DNA of 64,000 nucleotides, taken from assembly GCF_018143015.1 (NCBI RefSeq), contig NC_054740.1:54968583-55032582 (forward strand), read 5' to 3'. The number at the start of each line of letters is the position of its first letter. The first letter of the stretch is position 1. The position numbers and the translations under genes are program-made. The notes under the pieces were generated by a model, which was given only the letters and a program-made list of their open reading frames with translations, did not search any database and was not told where the DNA came from. Positions 1 through 12,700 of this stretch are shown here, piece after piece. Source of the DNA: Lytechinus variegatus. Taxonomy: Eukaryota > Echinodermata > Echinoidea > Temnopleuroida > Toxopneustidae.

Positions 1-400
1 TTGTCAATGAACCGTAGTGTTGTATCATTGTATGGATGGCGTTTTTGTGAATAATTATTTTATAGTGGTTTTCAAAGTCAGCACTGCTGCTATATTAAAT
101 CACGTGATGCAGGTTAGACTGCCAGAGGCGCTCCACTTTTAATTTTAAGTCATAAGTTTGAAAGTTTATATATCTAGTTCTTGGACACAAGGGTAATCAA
201 GCATCACTGATCATCTTGCACAAGTCTTGGGTGACATGATCAAGGTCACAAGTCATTGAGGGTTAATGAACCTATATTTTATTATATGAATGGTGTTTTT
301 TGTATAATTGTTCATCTTAGTCGTTTTCAATGTTAGCACTGCTGCTGCCTACATTGAATCTCTAAATGCAGGCGAGACTGCCAGAAGCGTTCCACTCGCC
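1..400 (+). repeat. Two degenerate tails of the 1-kb CTCACCTGC element
   Basis: Segments 1-140 and 150-400 both end in the pattern CAGCACTGCTGCTA...GTGATGCAGG..AGACTGCCAGA..C.TTCCACT. This is the 3' end of the element seen complete at 22977-24079 and 43516-44442. Nothing else is visible as far as 780 apart from AT-rich unique sequence. Confidence 0.7.
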
Positions 401-784
401 CAAAAAATAATAAATAGCTAATATAGCTAATCATTTTAAGCTCACTCACTTAATTCGCTCGCAAAATCGGCAAATTACATGGGAGGGGCCTGCTCAACTG
501 ATTGAAGTTATATATACAGTATATGCGTATAAATCTTTTCCTGGTCCGTATTGTCAGATTGGTTCATGCGCCACTAAAATATCGGCCGTCACATTTTCCA
601 GGGGTGTGCGAGTTCTAACTTTTATCCGATTTCAGATTTTTTTTCAGCTGAATTTCAGCTTATATTTGGCTTTCCTCTGTACAAAAAGTATGGGATCTCT
701 TTCTATTTCAGACCTTCTCAATACTCTTCAGCTTTTTTCAGATCTTTTTATCTGTGACCACTCACACCCTTGATTTTCAAATTT

Positions 785-1020
785 ACCCCTCCCCCCCCCC
801 CCCACACTCCCTATGAAATCCTGGAAAAGAATAAAGAGAAGAAAAGGATGGAAAGAGAGGGAGAAAATGAAGGAAAGATAGAGAAAGTGAGAATAATGGA
901 AAGAAAGGGAAGGAAGGAGAAAGAAAGAAGCAAATAAATGCAAAAGCAGGAGGGAAATAAAAGAAGGTTCAAATTGTGAAAAGAAATGAAACGGAGAGGC
1001 CGGAGTAAAGAAAACGTGGG
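785..1020. repeat. Homopurine tract
   Basis: After a C-run, about 230 bases are almost entirely A and G on the + strand, with short GAAAG and GGAAAG motifs in imperfect repetition. No conserved protein can be read from it; the minus-strand frames are Phe/Leu/Ser low-complexity. Confidence 0.7.
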
Positions 1021-1130
1021 GAAAATAAAGAATGGACAGCCTCTGCCCGAATGTGTAGGTTGAGCATAACGAAGGAAGACGTGGATCTTTCTTTGGAAAT
1101 TCCCCACAAAAAAAATAGAGGATATAGGCT

Positions 1131-1390
1131 TAAAAGGGAAGTTCACCCTGAAGAAAAGTTTGTTACAAAAATAGCAGAAAAAATGATAAAAATATTGGTG
1201 TAGGTTTAAAGAAATATAAAGGAAGTTATTAAAATTGTAAGTTTTGGATATGTGACGTCATAAACAAGCGGCTGCCCCTTATGTTATGTAATATAAAATG
1301 CATAACTTTCAAGTTTTCAGTGGTTCGCGATGACTTAACAATTTTCTGAGAAAATCATTTCATTTTTTCACCGATTTTTTTTACCATACG
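1131..1390 (+). mobile_element. TTAA MITE family D, left arm only
   Basis: It starts TTAAAAGGGAAGTTCACCC and matches the left half of the complete family D copy at 19584-20077, including GTGACGTCATAAACAAGC and TGCATAACTTTCAA. The right arm has been replaced by family E sequence. Another left-arm piece is at 4385-4515. Confidence 0.7.
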
Positions 1391-1394
1391 CATA

Positions 1395-3370
1395 GGCGGA
1401 TCCAGGGGGGTCCCGAGGGCCCCCATCCCTATTGGCGGAGCAAAAATAAAGGGAAAAGAGAGGAGGAAGACGAGTGAAAAAAAATATTCAATGAGGGGAA
1501 GACTTGGAAAATAAAAAGAATCTTTCATGTCACTATATACAATTTTCGCTCGCGCTTCGCGCTCGCATTGCCTGTTAGGTGATTTGCATAACTTGTTCAA
1601 TATGGAGCTTTAATATCAAGTTTGGAAGTCAATATATAAAACATATTTCACCTTGGAAATCGAACTTTAATTATTTTGTGTGATTTACAAATTGATTTTT
1701 ATAAAGAGCTCCGTAAAAATGTCAGTTTTACGGTCTGAATATTAACATTTTCTGCTCGCGCTGCGCGCTCGCAAATTTTTATTTATCAGGTACATATTAT
1801 TTTCGAGTATTCCATAAAGTTTTCAAAATATCTCTTTTCAGGTCTGATTGTCAAAACGTATCAGCTAACGCTGCACGCTCGCATTTTGATTGGCGAGTTA
1901 TGTGTCAGTATTGATTTCACAACAACCTACTTAAAATCCCCTTTTCATGACAGGTAATAAAAAAAATCGGCTCACGATTTACACTAGCATTAATTCCGCG
2001 CCCTCATTATGCATTAATTAATAAGATATCCACTTAATAATTAAATTGTCCCTTTTGTTTCATCTCGCGCTTAGCAATAGGAATAGAAAGATAGTCATCA
2101 TTTTAATATGATGACATGTATGTCCCGGTCCTGTATGTCAAAACTCAAAATAATAATAATGAAAAATATCAGCTTTTTTTTATTAAGTGCGATCCATATC
2201 CACCTCACAATTTTCCTACAAACTGATTTACAAAACATGAATAGAGTGTCCCGTTATCGGTATAAATCTCGAATTTTTCCACCAATTGTTTAGTTATATA
2301 GCTATCCTATTTACGACTACAAATATTGATAAGATTTTACCATTCTTTATGTAGAAATGTCAAAAATTTTCAGTTCGCGCCTGGCGCTTGCATTATTTGA
2401 TTAATGAAATATTTAACCTTTTCATGGCTAAGTGCAAGCAGTCCTTAACAGGTAGGGCCTATCTTTTCGATCAGTTCAAAACATATCTAAAAATTTTCTG
2501 ATCGAACTCGCATCATTAATGTAAGGACGATCCCCAATTACTCATCCCTTTCGTGAATAGAGTGTCTCGTTTTTAGGTCTAAATCTTGAAAATTTTCTGC
2601 TCGCGCTTCGCGCTCTCATCAATTGTCAACTTATATACCTATTCTGTTTAAGTTACAAAACGTGCATAGAATTACCATTATAAGTAAAAGTGTCAAAATG
2701 GCGCTTGCATTATTTGATTGTTGAAAATACTTGAAATATGTAACGTCTTCATAGCTAATTGCAAGCAGTAGGTAGGTCTACCTTTTCGTTCAATTCAAAA
2801 CGTATCTAAAAAATTTCTGCTCGTGCTCGCATCATTAATGTAAGGAAGAAACCCAATTACTCATCCTTTTCATTATTTGCAAAACATGAATAGAGTGTCC
2901 CATTTTTGGGTCTGAAATCTCAATTTTTTGCTCGCGCTTCGCGCTTGCATCAATTGTTTAGTTTTATACGTAAACCGTTTATTTCAAGAAGTGCTTAGAA
3001 TGCCAATTTTTTAGGTCGGATTGTCAAAAAAAAAATCAGCTCACGCTTCGCGCTCGCATTATCTAAAAGTCGAAACATGTATCGTCTTAATGGCTAGCTA
3101 CAAGTCGTCCTCAACAAGTCCCTTTTCGATCCAGCCATAACCCATATTAAAAATTTCTGCTCGCGCTCGAAGTAATTATCTAGTTACATACGCATCTTGT
3201 TCAGATTCACAAACATTGCCCAGAATATTAAATTTTCAGGACAAAATACATGAAATTCATAAAAGTTTTAGCTCGCGCTTCGCGCTCGCACTATTCAAAT
3301 AGGGCTTATGAGATTATTACCTTTTTTATGTTGTTTTTATAAGACTAAAGCTCAGAAATTACTGTTAGGA
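1395..3370 (+). repeat. Family E: CpG-rich periodic repeat region
   Basis: A string of diverged units of about 110-230 bp, each carrying a version of GCTCGCGCTTCGCGCTCGC (1546, 1753, 1862, 2371, 2596, 2930, 3038, 3270 and others) in AT-rich spacers with recurring phrases such as GTTACATACGCATC and AAAATTTCTGCTCG. It starts at GGCGGATCCAGGGGGG, a common repeat end in this window. No long reading frame survives. Confidence 0.75.
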
Positions 3371-3539
3371 CATAGGCGTTTTGCCCCTCCCTCAATTTTT
3401 CACGACCAAGAAAATGGAAATATAAGAAAAGGGATGTGTGAAATATAGGTCTATAATTTTTCAAATGTTATGTCAAAATCTATCACAAACGTTATTTTTT
3501 GTAATTAAAATGTCAAAATGATTAAAGCGCTTAAGAAAG

Positions 3540-4330
3540 TGTCAGATTTTCAAGTTTCAGGTCACATGATCATTGTTTAGAGGTCATTGATGCCAACGAA
3601 CTTAATATTTTTGGGGGTTTTAAATTGGCTTTTTGTGAAAAAAAAAAATCATTTTAGTTGTCAGCACCAGTGCTATCTTGAATCGGGTAATGCAGGCAAG
3701 ACTGTCAGAAGTATATTTGACTTGTCACGTTGTTCTCAATCATTCAAAGTATACTAGTAATACTTCGGCGAATCCAGGGGCCGTAAAGAATTTTAAGAGG
3801 AGGTATAAAAGTCAATAAAATAAAGGAGGGGGGCTTGGAAATAGGAAAAAGAAATACATCACAGTAATTTTTCAAATAGAAAATTCTACTGCGCTTCGCG
3901 CTTGTATTGCCTGTTTAATGTGGTGAATATCAATCATCGCCTATTATTTAAGAGGATTAAAAATAGCTCTTCCTGTTTTTAAGTCAATGTACGAAACTCG
4001 GTTTTTGCTCCGTGGATCGAGGTTTATTCAGAATTTTAATTAATGAGATATACGCATCATGTTTAGTGGCGGGTCCGAGGGTGGGGCTGGGGTCACATGC
4101 CCCTATTTTATCAGGCTATAAAACAAAACAAACTTCACAAAAATGATCTGTCTTGTGATATTTGAGATCCATTCGTTTCATGAGTCCCTATGCATCTAAC
4201 TTTCAGCTCGCAATAGAAATATTTTATAAACGTGATACGTATTCATAATATGCATCATTTAATCTCTTTTTCAAGTAAGTGTAAATAAAAATTTATAACG
4301 CGCTTCGCGGTTGCAGTTATTGATTTATGA
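3540..4330 (+). repeat. Tail of the 1-kb element followed by family E fragments
   Basis: 3540-3725 is another 3' end of the CTCACCTGC element (AATGCAGGCAAGACTGTCAGAAG). From 3770, AATCCAGGGGCC starts family E sequence with GCGCTTCGCGCTTGTATT at 3890 and GCGCTTCGCGGTTGCAG at 4300. Confidence 0.6.
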
Positions 4331-4816
4331 GATGCATGCATGTACGATTCTATGCAAAGACTCCTAAGAAAAAACATTTTTCAAAAATTTAAAAGGGGGA
4401 GTTCACTCTGACGATGTAAAAATAGCAAAAAATGCAAGATATTTGTTAAAGTCTGATGAAAATCCATAAAAGATTTTAAAAGTTATTAGAATTTTACCTA
4501 TAGGATATCAATTCAGTTTCTCTTCAATATTAATTTTGTGTTACTGTTATCCAGTAGACAATGAATCAACAATGTTCACATCCGCTATTGACAGAAATAT
4601 TTTTTTAGTCATATCATGGCCCATTAAAAATTTATGCATTTTAATTGTGGCAGCTGTTTTTATATACACTGCTTAGAAAAACACTGATTTTACAGGGGGA
4701 AAAAAGAATATTTTGCAGAAAGCAATAACAGAACCATTCTGTAAATTCATAAAACACGAATTTTTCTGCAATTTAAAAGCAAAGGTATGTTTAAAAAGGG
4801 GATAAGGGTGTTTTAT

Positions 4817-5414
4817 TTAAAGGACAAGTCCACCCCAACAAAAACTTGATTTGAATAAAAAGAGAAAAATTCAACAAGCATAACACTGAAAATTTCATCA
4901 AAATCGGATGTAAAATAAGAAAGTTATGGCATTTTAAAGTTTCGCTTCATTTCACAAAACAGTGAATCTGCACATCTCAGTCGGTATGCAAATGAGGAAC
5001 TGATGACATCACTCACTCACTAACTATATCTTTTGTATTTTATTTTATGAAATATTTTTTTTTTCATCATTGTCATGTGAAATGAAGTTTCGTTCCTCCC
5101 TGAACACATGGAATTTTAACATTTTGTGCTTCAGGCAAGGAGGTCCTAATCGTCAAATTCGTAAAAATTGAAATATTGTATAATTCAAACAATAAAAAAC
5201 AAAAGAAATAGTGAGTGAGTGACATCATACACTCTCTCATTTGGATGTAACTGGCTCGTTCATAGAACTATTTTGTTTAAAATAAGCGAAACTTTGAAAT
5301 GTCATAACTTTCTTATTTTATATCCGATTTTGATGAAATTTTCAGCATTGTGATTGTTTGATTTTTCTCTATTGATTCAAATCAACATTTTTCTGAGATG
5401 GACTTGACCTTTAA
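4817..5414. mobile_element. TTAA MITE family B, copy 1
   Basis: A foldback element bounded by TTAA at both ends, with arms of roughly 200 bp: TTAAAGGACAAGTCCACCCC at the left and GGACTTGACCTTTAA at the right. Inside each arm CATCAAAATCGGATGTAAAA and CTCACTCACTA recur in opposite orientation. It has no coding capacity. The 4515-4816 stretch before it and 5415-5640 after it show nothing recognisable. Confidence 0.85.
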
Positions 5415-5639
5415 GGAAATTTGTAAGATTCCATACACCAAATACCAATTTCCTGTAAGGTTACGCAATCTGGTAAGATTACAGGTGTTCTCGAGATTCT
5501 GTTGCAGGAACTTCTTTTATTTTAAGGATAAAATTTCTGTGTAAAACAGTGTAAGCGACAAATCAAAAACTTAAAATTCTGAAATCTTCTTAATCTTTAA
5601 AATATTTCCCTTCAAACTTTCACCCATTTTTTCCCCGGG

Positions 5640-6300
5640 TAGGCCTATTTTTAGGGCAAACTTTTCGCCAGGGGTGAACTTCCCATATAGGGGCCGCGGA
5701 GCGGTTTTCAAAGTGGGGGGCTGAGCCAAAAGTGGGGGACTGACCATGCATGCAAAAAATCACAATTATTCGGGTCATTTTTAAGTTTTTATACATGGTT
5801 TTGGAAAAGAGTGGGGGCTGAAGCCCCAATCCCCCTCCCGCTTCCGCGGCCCCTGCCATATAAGCACCCGTTATCAATTCAAGCTTTAGTCCTTATCTAG
5901 TTTGTTAAACTAAAGCTAAATTATATTCAAACTTCAGTCCTATATACTAGCGTACCTACGGGGGGGGGGCAGAGGGGGCACTGGTCTGCCCCCCCCCCCC
6001 CCGACGAGTCACAACCCATCCAAAGACATATCCCTGCCTCCCCCCCCCCCCTGACGAGCTTGAAGACCTTTCTTTTTCTTTTTTTTTTTGCTTGTCAAAT
6101 TTTTCGGTCAGTTTTGCCCCCCTGTGGAAAATCCCAGGTACGCCACTGGTCCTATACTCTTGAAGAGGTGGATACCAGGGGCGGATCCAACATTTTCTAC
6201 AACGGTGGGTCACCCACATGGGTGGCACATTTTCTGGAGGAAAATTTGACAAGCGAAAAAAAAAAGTTCTTCACTCTTGTTAATTTCCATTAAAAATATA
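5640..6300. repeat. GC-run repeat debris
   Basis: Runs of C or G up to 14 bases, the phrases GCGTACCTACGGGG and GGTACGCCACTGG in inverted orientation (5950-6150), and GGGGCGGATCCAACATTTTC (6178) are typical ends of degenerate repeats. The small open frames here are low-complexity. Confidence 0.5.
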
Positions 6301-6668
6301 TAATGTGACTTTCAAAGGGGGAGCACACTCGTGTATCGACGCGTATTTAAAAAAATTGTTTTGTTTTTGTTTTGTTTTTTTAGCGGAGAGTCACGCTGAA
6401 TGCGGGGCTCCTGGCAAAAAGCCGGGAAAACATTGCTATGTATAAAACATTGTACTTTTATGTTTAATACATCAAAATGGGGGGGGGGCATCGGCACGGG
6501 CCCCAACCCGCCACAATATTTTTGTAGTTTGGTTTGGGCTGCCGAGCTAGAGGGCGACATTTCGACATGTGTGATCACCGCACCAGTATACGGTATACGG
6601 TACACCTGCATATCATCTTGATCGCAATTTATTTGGGAGTCGTCGATCTCAACAGCACTACACTGCAG

Positions 6669-6735
6669 ATGGCATCGAAGCAGTTGATAAATCTACATTT
6701 AATCGCTGGACAACTTTGTGTTTGGCATGCTGATG
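6669..6735 (+). CDS. TSEN34: TSEN34 coding exon 1
   Basis: It encodes 22 residues plus one base: MASKQLINLHLIAGQLCVWHAD. The LxLxxGxLxVW pattern matches the first strand of vertebrate TSEN34 (LVVEVANGRSLVWGAEA). The donor is GATG|GTAAGA. The single leftover G joins the AA of the next exon to give Glu, restoring the conserved register. It lies 3.7 kb upstream of exon 2 and is easy to miss. Confidence 0.85.
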
Positions 6736-9700
6736 GTAAGAACGTGTGCTATTTACAGAAAAAAACGAATGTAATGTGTGATTGTGAAAGACATGACTTG
6801 TGCGTGATGCCTGGATCCGAAAAAGTGGTGGTCCCCAAAATAAATTTCTACAGTGCAGACCAGCGTGTTTATTCCCCCTTGAGCTGAGGGGACAGTAACA
6901 CAGAGAGCTTCGGCCCGCTTCGCATGCCATGCCGGATCCTAGACCAAAGGCAAAAGCTTAGTTCAGTCTCTGTTATTGGAGGTTCAACCCCGGGGGGGGG
7001 GCACTCGACCAAAAAATTGGTAGGGGTGTACCGCGGGCGAGACAAAAATCGGGGGCCTGGCTTAGAGCGGGCTTATTGTAAAAAGGAGGGTCCTCGGAAC
7101 GGGCTTCGGAACTTCAATTTTGTGAAAACGGGGGTCCTTGGAACGGATCGCCAGCGTGTGAGTACGTGCGTATGCGGCATAATCGTGATATAGTCCCCAA
7201 ATCCAAAAGTGGGGATTATTAGAATCACACCTACCAGAACGCATGAAAATCACTTTCTCCAGAACACAGTCCCCAACTCTCGCACAGCTCTGTAGCAAAA
7301 TGATAACACACACAAATGAAACACACTGTATATAAACACTAGGGTTCTCTCCCTATTATATACTCGTGATACAGTCCCCACTCAATGGGAAATCAAGTTT
7401 GATTTTCACGGCGGTGGGGACAGTTTCAACAGTATAGTATACTCGTGATCCAGTCCCCATGCTATGGGATACACAGTTCACTTTGTACGCAGTGGGGACA
7501 GTTTCAACAGTATAGTATACTCGTGATACAATCCCCATGCTATGGGATACACAGTTCGTTTGGCACGCAGTGGGGATAGCTCCAACAGTATCATACTCGT
7601 GATACCGTCCCCTCACAACATAAAATCGTGCTCGTTCAACAAGGGGATGGGGACAGTTTCCCGATGCAATGTGACAAGGATAAAGCATTTTAGGGTATGG
7701 CTGCGGAAGTTGGGGGGGGGGGGACTTCAGCCCCTACCTTTTTCCAAACATAAACGTGAAAATATGACCATAGGATTGTGATTTTATGTGCAGCTTCCCC
7801 CTTTTGCACCCACAAATGTTATGCACTTTACCCACGAATGCAATAATTTTTGATCGCCCACAGATGTAATAATGACTGTCTATTTACCAACAAATGTTAT
7901 AAATTTGAAGGGATTTTTAGCGAATCCTATAGAAACTAAAATCCTATAGAAATGCCTTTTTAACCTTAAATAAAATAATATGTTCCATTCCCATTTTCAG
8001 AAAATGAGCAAAATGCGATTTGTTCCAAAATCAGATCGCAAACAGTCATAAGGTGTGTGGTAGCCTTAACATGTCATGGGTAAGCTTTTTCGATATACCG
8101 GTATTAGTAATACCGTTCGGTATGAAAGTCATACCGGTATGGATACCGCCATTAAAATTTCATACCGAAATACCGTCATACCAAAAGTTGAAAATATCAT
8201 ACCGGTATTTTTTTCTGTATTGTCGTTTATGGGTATTTTTACAGTAAAATTAAGCCAAAACAATAAGTTCTTTGGCTCTCTCAATGTATTTAATGAAATC
8301 AGAATCCAATAATCTAACCTCGAAATGAATACATCGCCCCTTAACTACTGTCTGAGCTCCGTTAGCCGCTGCATGAGGCCTCGGCCCCACCGCTACTGAT
8401 ACTGGGGTGCATGTCAGCTCAGCTCCATGCACTCGTGTACACAGCTACAGTAAACAACCAGGGATATGCAACAACAAAGTCGACCGAGACGGAGAGCATT
8501 TCATGAAGAGTTTTTTTCAGTGGTTTCAACAACAGATTTGCTTTCCGCCAATCACATGCGAGGGTTTGCTAGCTTGTAACATCCCTCTACACAAACAAAA
8601 TCACTGACAAAACTCTTTTTGAAACACTCCCTAGCCTGCCTTTTGACCACGTGGTGTATTGCGGGCTTCAACAAAGTATCTACCTTGGCTTGGGGCGTTG
8701 ACAGACGAACCACAGGGATTAATGCAAGTTTTTTTTCTCGGACTGCTCTTAACTTGTATCAATGGGAATGTCCACTGAGTTTTTTTTTTTTTTTTGGGGG
8801 GGGTGCTGTGCATTGACAGACACACAGGGATTAACACTTTTTTTTCTTTATGCAATGTTTTTTTTCTGGACTGCTCTTGACTTGTTTCAATTATGACAAG
8901 TTTACTTTTATACTATAAGCCTGCTACAAAAATCGTCTGACCCCCCCCAAAAAAAAAAAATAAATAAATACATAAAGAAAAAAATAATACATTAATGAAT
9001 AAATAAATAAATTAAATATGAAAATAAAAAAAAGACAGAAAATGTTGATAACATTAACAGGAAAAAAATGTTACGCCATCCCTCTTTGTTTATTTTGATC
9101 TGTGAAGTGATCGTAAATGGAAGAAAGTGGCTGAGAATATTTGTGTGATTTGTGATGGGTGTTGTATCCGTTTTGTGCATGTGCGGTCATGAATAAAATA
9201 AACTATTGGATTGATTGTAATTTAAATTTATGATGGTCTCGTGGCGTGATAAGATTTTGATCATCTAAAATTTGGCATGTGTGAAAGATGAAATTGACAA
9301 AAAAAAGAGGGGAAGATCGAGATTCGGAGAAGAGGAGGATGTTGATTGTTCGTGGTAAGAGAGGGGTGGTGACGGGGAGAGAATGGGCCGATGGGAAAGA
9401 GAGAGTGATGAATTAAGGGGCTGGGGAGATAAAGAAAAACAAAAGCAAGAAAAATGAGTGAGAAAGAGGCAGCCAAGGGATAGGAAGTTTGGGGGGGTTA
9501 CTTGTAGACAACGTGGAGATTCACAAGAGGGGGGGGTTCAACACAATGGACATTTATAAGAAAAGTTATTTACGAGACGTCAAAATTTGAGGTCAACAAA
9601 CTTTGAACCTTCGACGAACACGTGTTGATGTGAGTGGTAAACAAAAGGGGCGAATCTGAATGTGAATGAGTGGGGCCAGATCGGTGAAGGCAAAATCACG

Positions 9701-12700
9701 CATATATCCTTGACAGTTTTAGCAGGGAATTTTGGTGCTTGGAAGTTAGGGCATGTACACACGTTGAGCAAAGTAAGTAGCAGTGAGTTTGTGCGGTGTA
9801 GCATTTGGCAACTTGACTTATTGATTTTGTACCATGTGCTTGCTGAGATAATTTTGCACACATGCACAGGTAATTCACAGCTCTTGTTGGGGAGAGAGCA
9901 TGATCGTATAACTTTTGGTAAAGAAAGAGAAAGTTTTTGTCAATGAGAATGGACCATGCTGAGCATTCCTCAGCTGACCACAAGCATCTCCTCTTTATCA
10001 GAGGCCATATCAGGGCTAAACAAACATTGGTCACTGTTTGCACAATAAATTAGGAATTTAGTCGGTATTAGTCGGTATACCGGTATTGAAGCTATTAGTA
10101 ATACCGGTATTGAAAATATCAATACCGAAAAAGCTTGGTCATGGGTACCAAGTTCGAGGTTTGGGTACCAAAAACACTCATTTAAAGGGGGAAAAAAGAA
10201 ATCATGCACCCACCTCAATGCTATGAATGAAGGTCTAACAGACTGCATGAATCCTGACATCAAGGCAAGAAAGCTGCGTTCGTTCACTCACTTTCAAAAT
10301 TGCAATCAAAACTGGCCGAGCGATATACTGAGGGCGCATGCGTGAATTTGCCAATTATTAAATTGTGGGTGCTTTTTATGCTACTATTACTAATTTTTCA
10401 CATTATATTGTAATAAGTGATTTCTTTTATTTTTTTTTACACAGAAGTTGAAATACTTCGTCGTGAACACCATATTGTGGGGTCATTGATAGGTGCTTTG
10501 CCTGGAGCTCCAAGGCAGAATATACAGCTTGGTCTACCTCTACAACTCATGCCAGAAGAAGCAGCTGTGCTCCTTCAACATGGTATGTATAACACATTTG
10601 AAGAGTAAAGGGGGGGGGGGTAATATGAATGTCAGTTGTGTGCTGAGCTGCGTTAGTGATATTAATAATATTGGACCATGTCCACATTTTAGAGTGCTCA
10701 TCGTAAGGCACTTTCCAAGAATTTTGAAGGATATTAAAGGTCAAGTCCACCTCACAAAAATGTTGATTTGAATCAATAGAGAAAAATCAGACAAGCACAA
10801 TGCTGAAAATTTCATCAAAATCGGATGTAAAATAAGAAAGTCATGACATTTCAAAGTTTCGCTTATTTTTAACAAAATAGTTATATGAACGAGCCAATTA
10901 CATCCAAATGAGAGAGTCGATGATGTCACTCACTCACTATTTCTTTTGTTTTTTATTGTTTGAATTATACAATATTTCAAATTTAAGAATTTGATGATTA
11001 GGACCTCCTTGCCTGATGCACAAAATGTTAAAATAATGGAATTCCACCTGTTCAGGGAGGAATGAAACTTCATTTCACATGACAATGAGGAGAAAATCAA
11101 AATATTTCATATTTCATATAATAAAATACAAAAGAAATAGTGAGTGAGTTATGTCATCAGTTCCCTCATTTGCATACCGACCGAGATGTGCATATAACTG
11201 TTTTGTGAAATGAAGCGAAACTTTAAAATGTCATAACTTTCTTATTTTACATCCGATTTTGATGAAATTTTCAGCGTTATGCTTGTTGAATTTTTCTCTT
11301 TTTATTCAAATCAAGTTTTTGTTGGGGTGGACTTGTCCTTTAAGAAGAATTGGACATAAAATTGTTTAAGTGTCTTTTTTTTAGTTTTAGAAGTTTATGA
11401 TGTCTTCAGGAAGGCTGGAAGGCCCTTAGAACAATTTTCTTTTTTTTTTGCAGGGGGTGTCTGTGTAAATTTGACAAGCACTACAAAATGGAGGTCATTT
11501 TGGTCTCGAAAAATCTGACAACATTTTTTTTTAAAGGGTGGGGGGTTCATTATAAAACGTAGATAGTTTTGGTGACATATCTCCATATTTTCACACCTAC
11601 CAGAATTCCAGGGGGTGCTGGCTATAGACAATGACACATGCTGCACCCCCCCCCCCCGAAAATCTTGGGGTTGCTTCAGCCCCCCTAGCCCCCAGCACCC
11701 AAGCTTCCCTGGGTCATGGAAGGCTGTTCCATAACTTGGATGATGAGTAGACAAATAATCTCTTAGACACAATATACCTGTACGTGTACTTGCAGCAAAC
11801 TGTGATTTCATGAGAAAGAATTTGAAATAGTGCCTTATTGTTACCATATCATTGTAGAGAAGGATTGTCATATACTTGTCTTTGTAAAATCAAAAAATTT
11901 GATTTGAAAAAAGAAAGAAAACAAAATCACACTGATGATTGCCAACTCATCCTTTAGACAGCGCATTATTATTGCTTGGAAGAAGACCCTGTACCTGTCT
12001 GGAATTTCTCAGCAGTTGCATCTTTTCTCTCAGAAATATCATACAGCACACATCTGTAAACCCTTTGGTAGTCATTTTATTGGATACTGTTCAGTCATAT
12101 TTAGATTATTGCCGCAACTGGAATGCTATTATCAAATAAGTCCAACAGTTTAACAAACATTGCAGGCATTGATTCTGTATCATTTAGGCCAGATCGTAGT
12201 TGATGATGATTTTTTCCAGAGGCTACATTTAAATGAAAAATATAGAGGCCTTACTGTTCTCATGCATTTAGTGAGTGTTTAAATGTATTTCTCTTTGACT
12301 TGTTTGTCATAGGAGTTGGTAAACTTGTGACGATGTCGGTAGCCAAACCAAGTAAATACCAAGTGAAGGCTTTCAACCAACAGAGGATGGATTCTATCAA
12401 AGAACAGGTAAAACATCAATTATGTTTATTTTGAAAAATGTTTGAACTCTAAATAAACAGGCAGCTAGTGTTAACGAGCAGGGGTATTAGAAGAAAAACA
12501 AATCTCCAAAGTTGCTGAAATTTTGCATTTCACATCTTTACAATTACACCCATGAAATTGTCTTCTGTTTTCCATATTTCCTTAATTTTTTTTCACTTAT
12601 TTTGAAACCAAGAAAAGGAAGAATATTCCACTGTTTCCTAAGCAGCATGTGATTAATTAGAAACACTCCTAGGTAAGATTGAAGACTATTGTAGCCCTCC

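Noticed and set aside
7356..7688. A 110-codon minus-strand repeat protein
   Set aside because: It is the 78-bp minisatellite read in its open frame; the period is a multiple of three, so openness is expected.
10417..10444. ATG 28 bases before TSEN34 exon 2 as the protein start
   Set aside because: It lies in the polypyrimidine tract of the acceptor, and the upstream exon at 6669 supplies the conserved N-terminus in phase.
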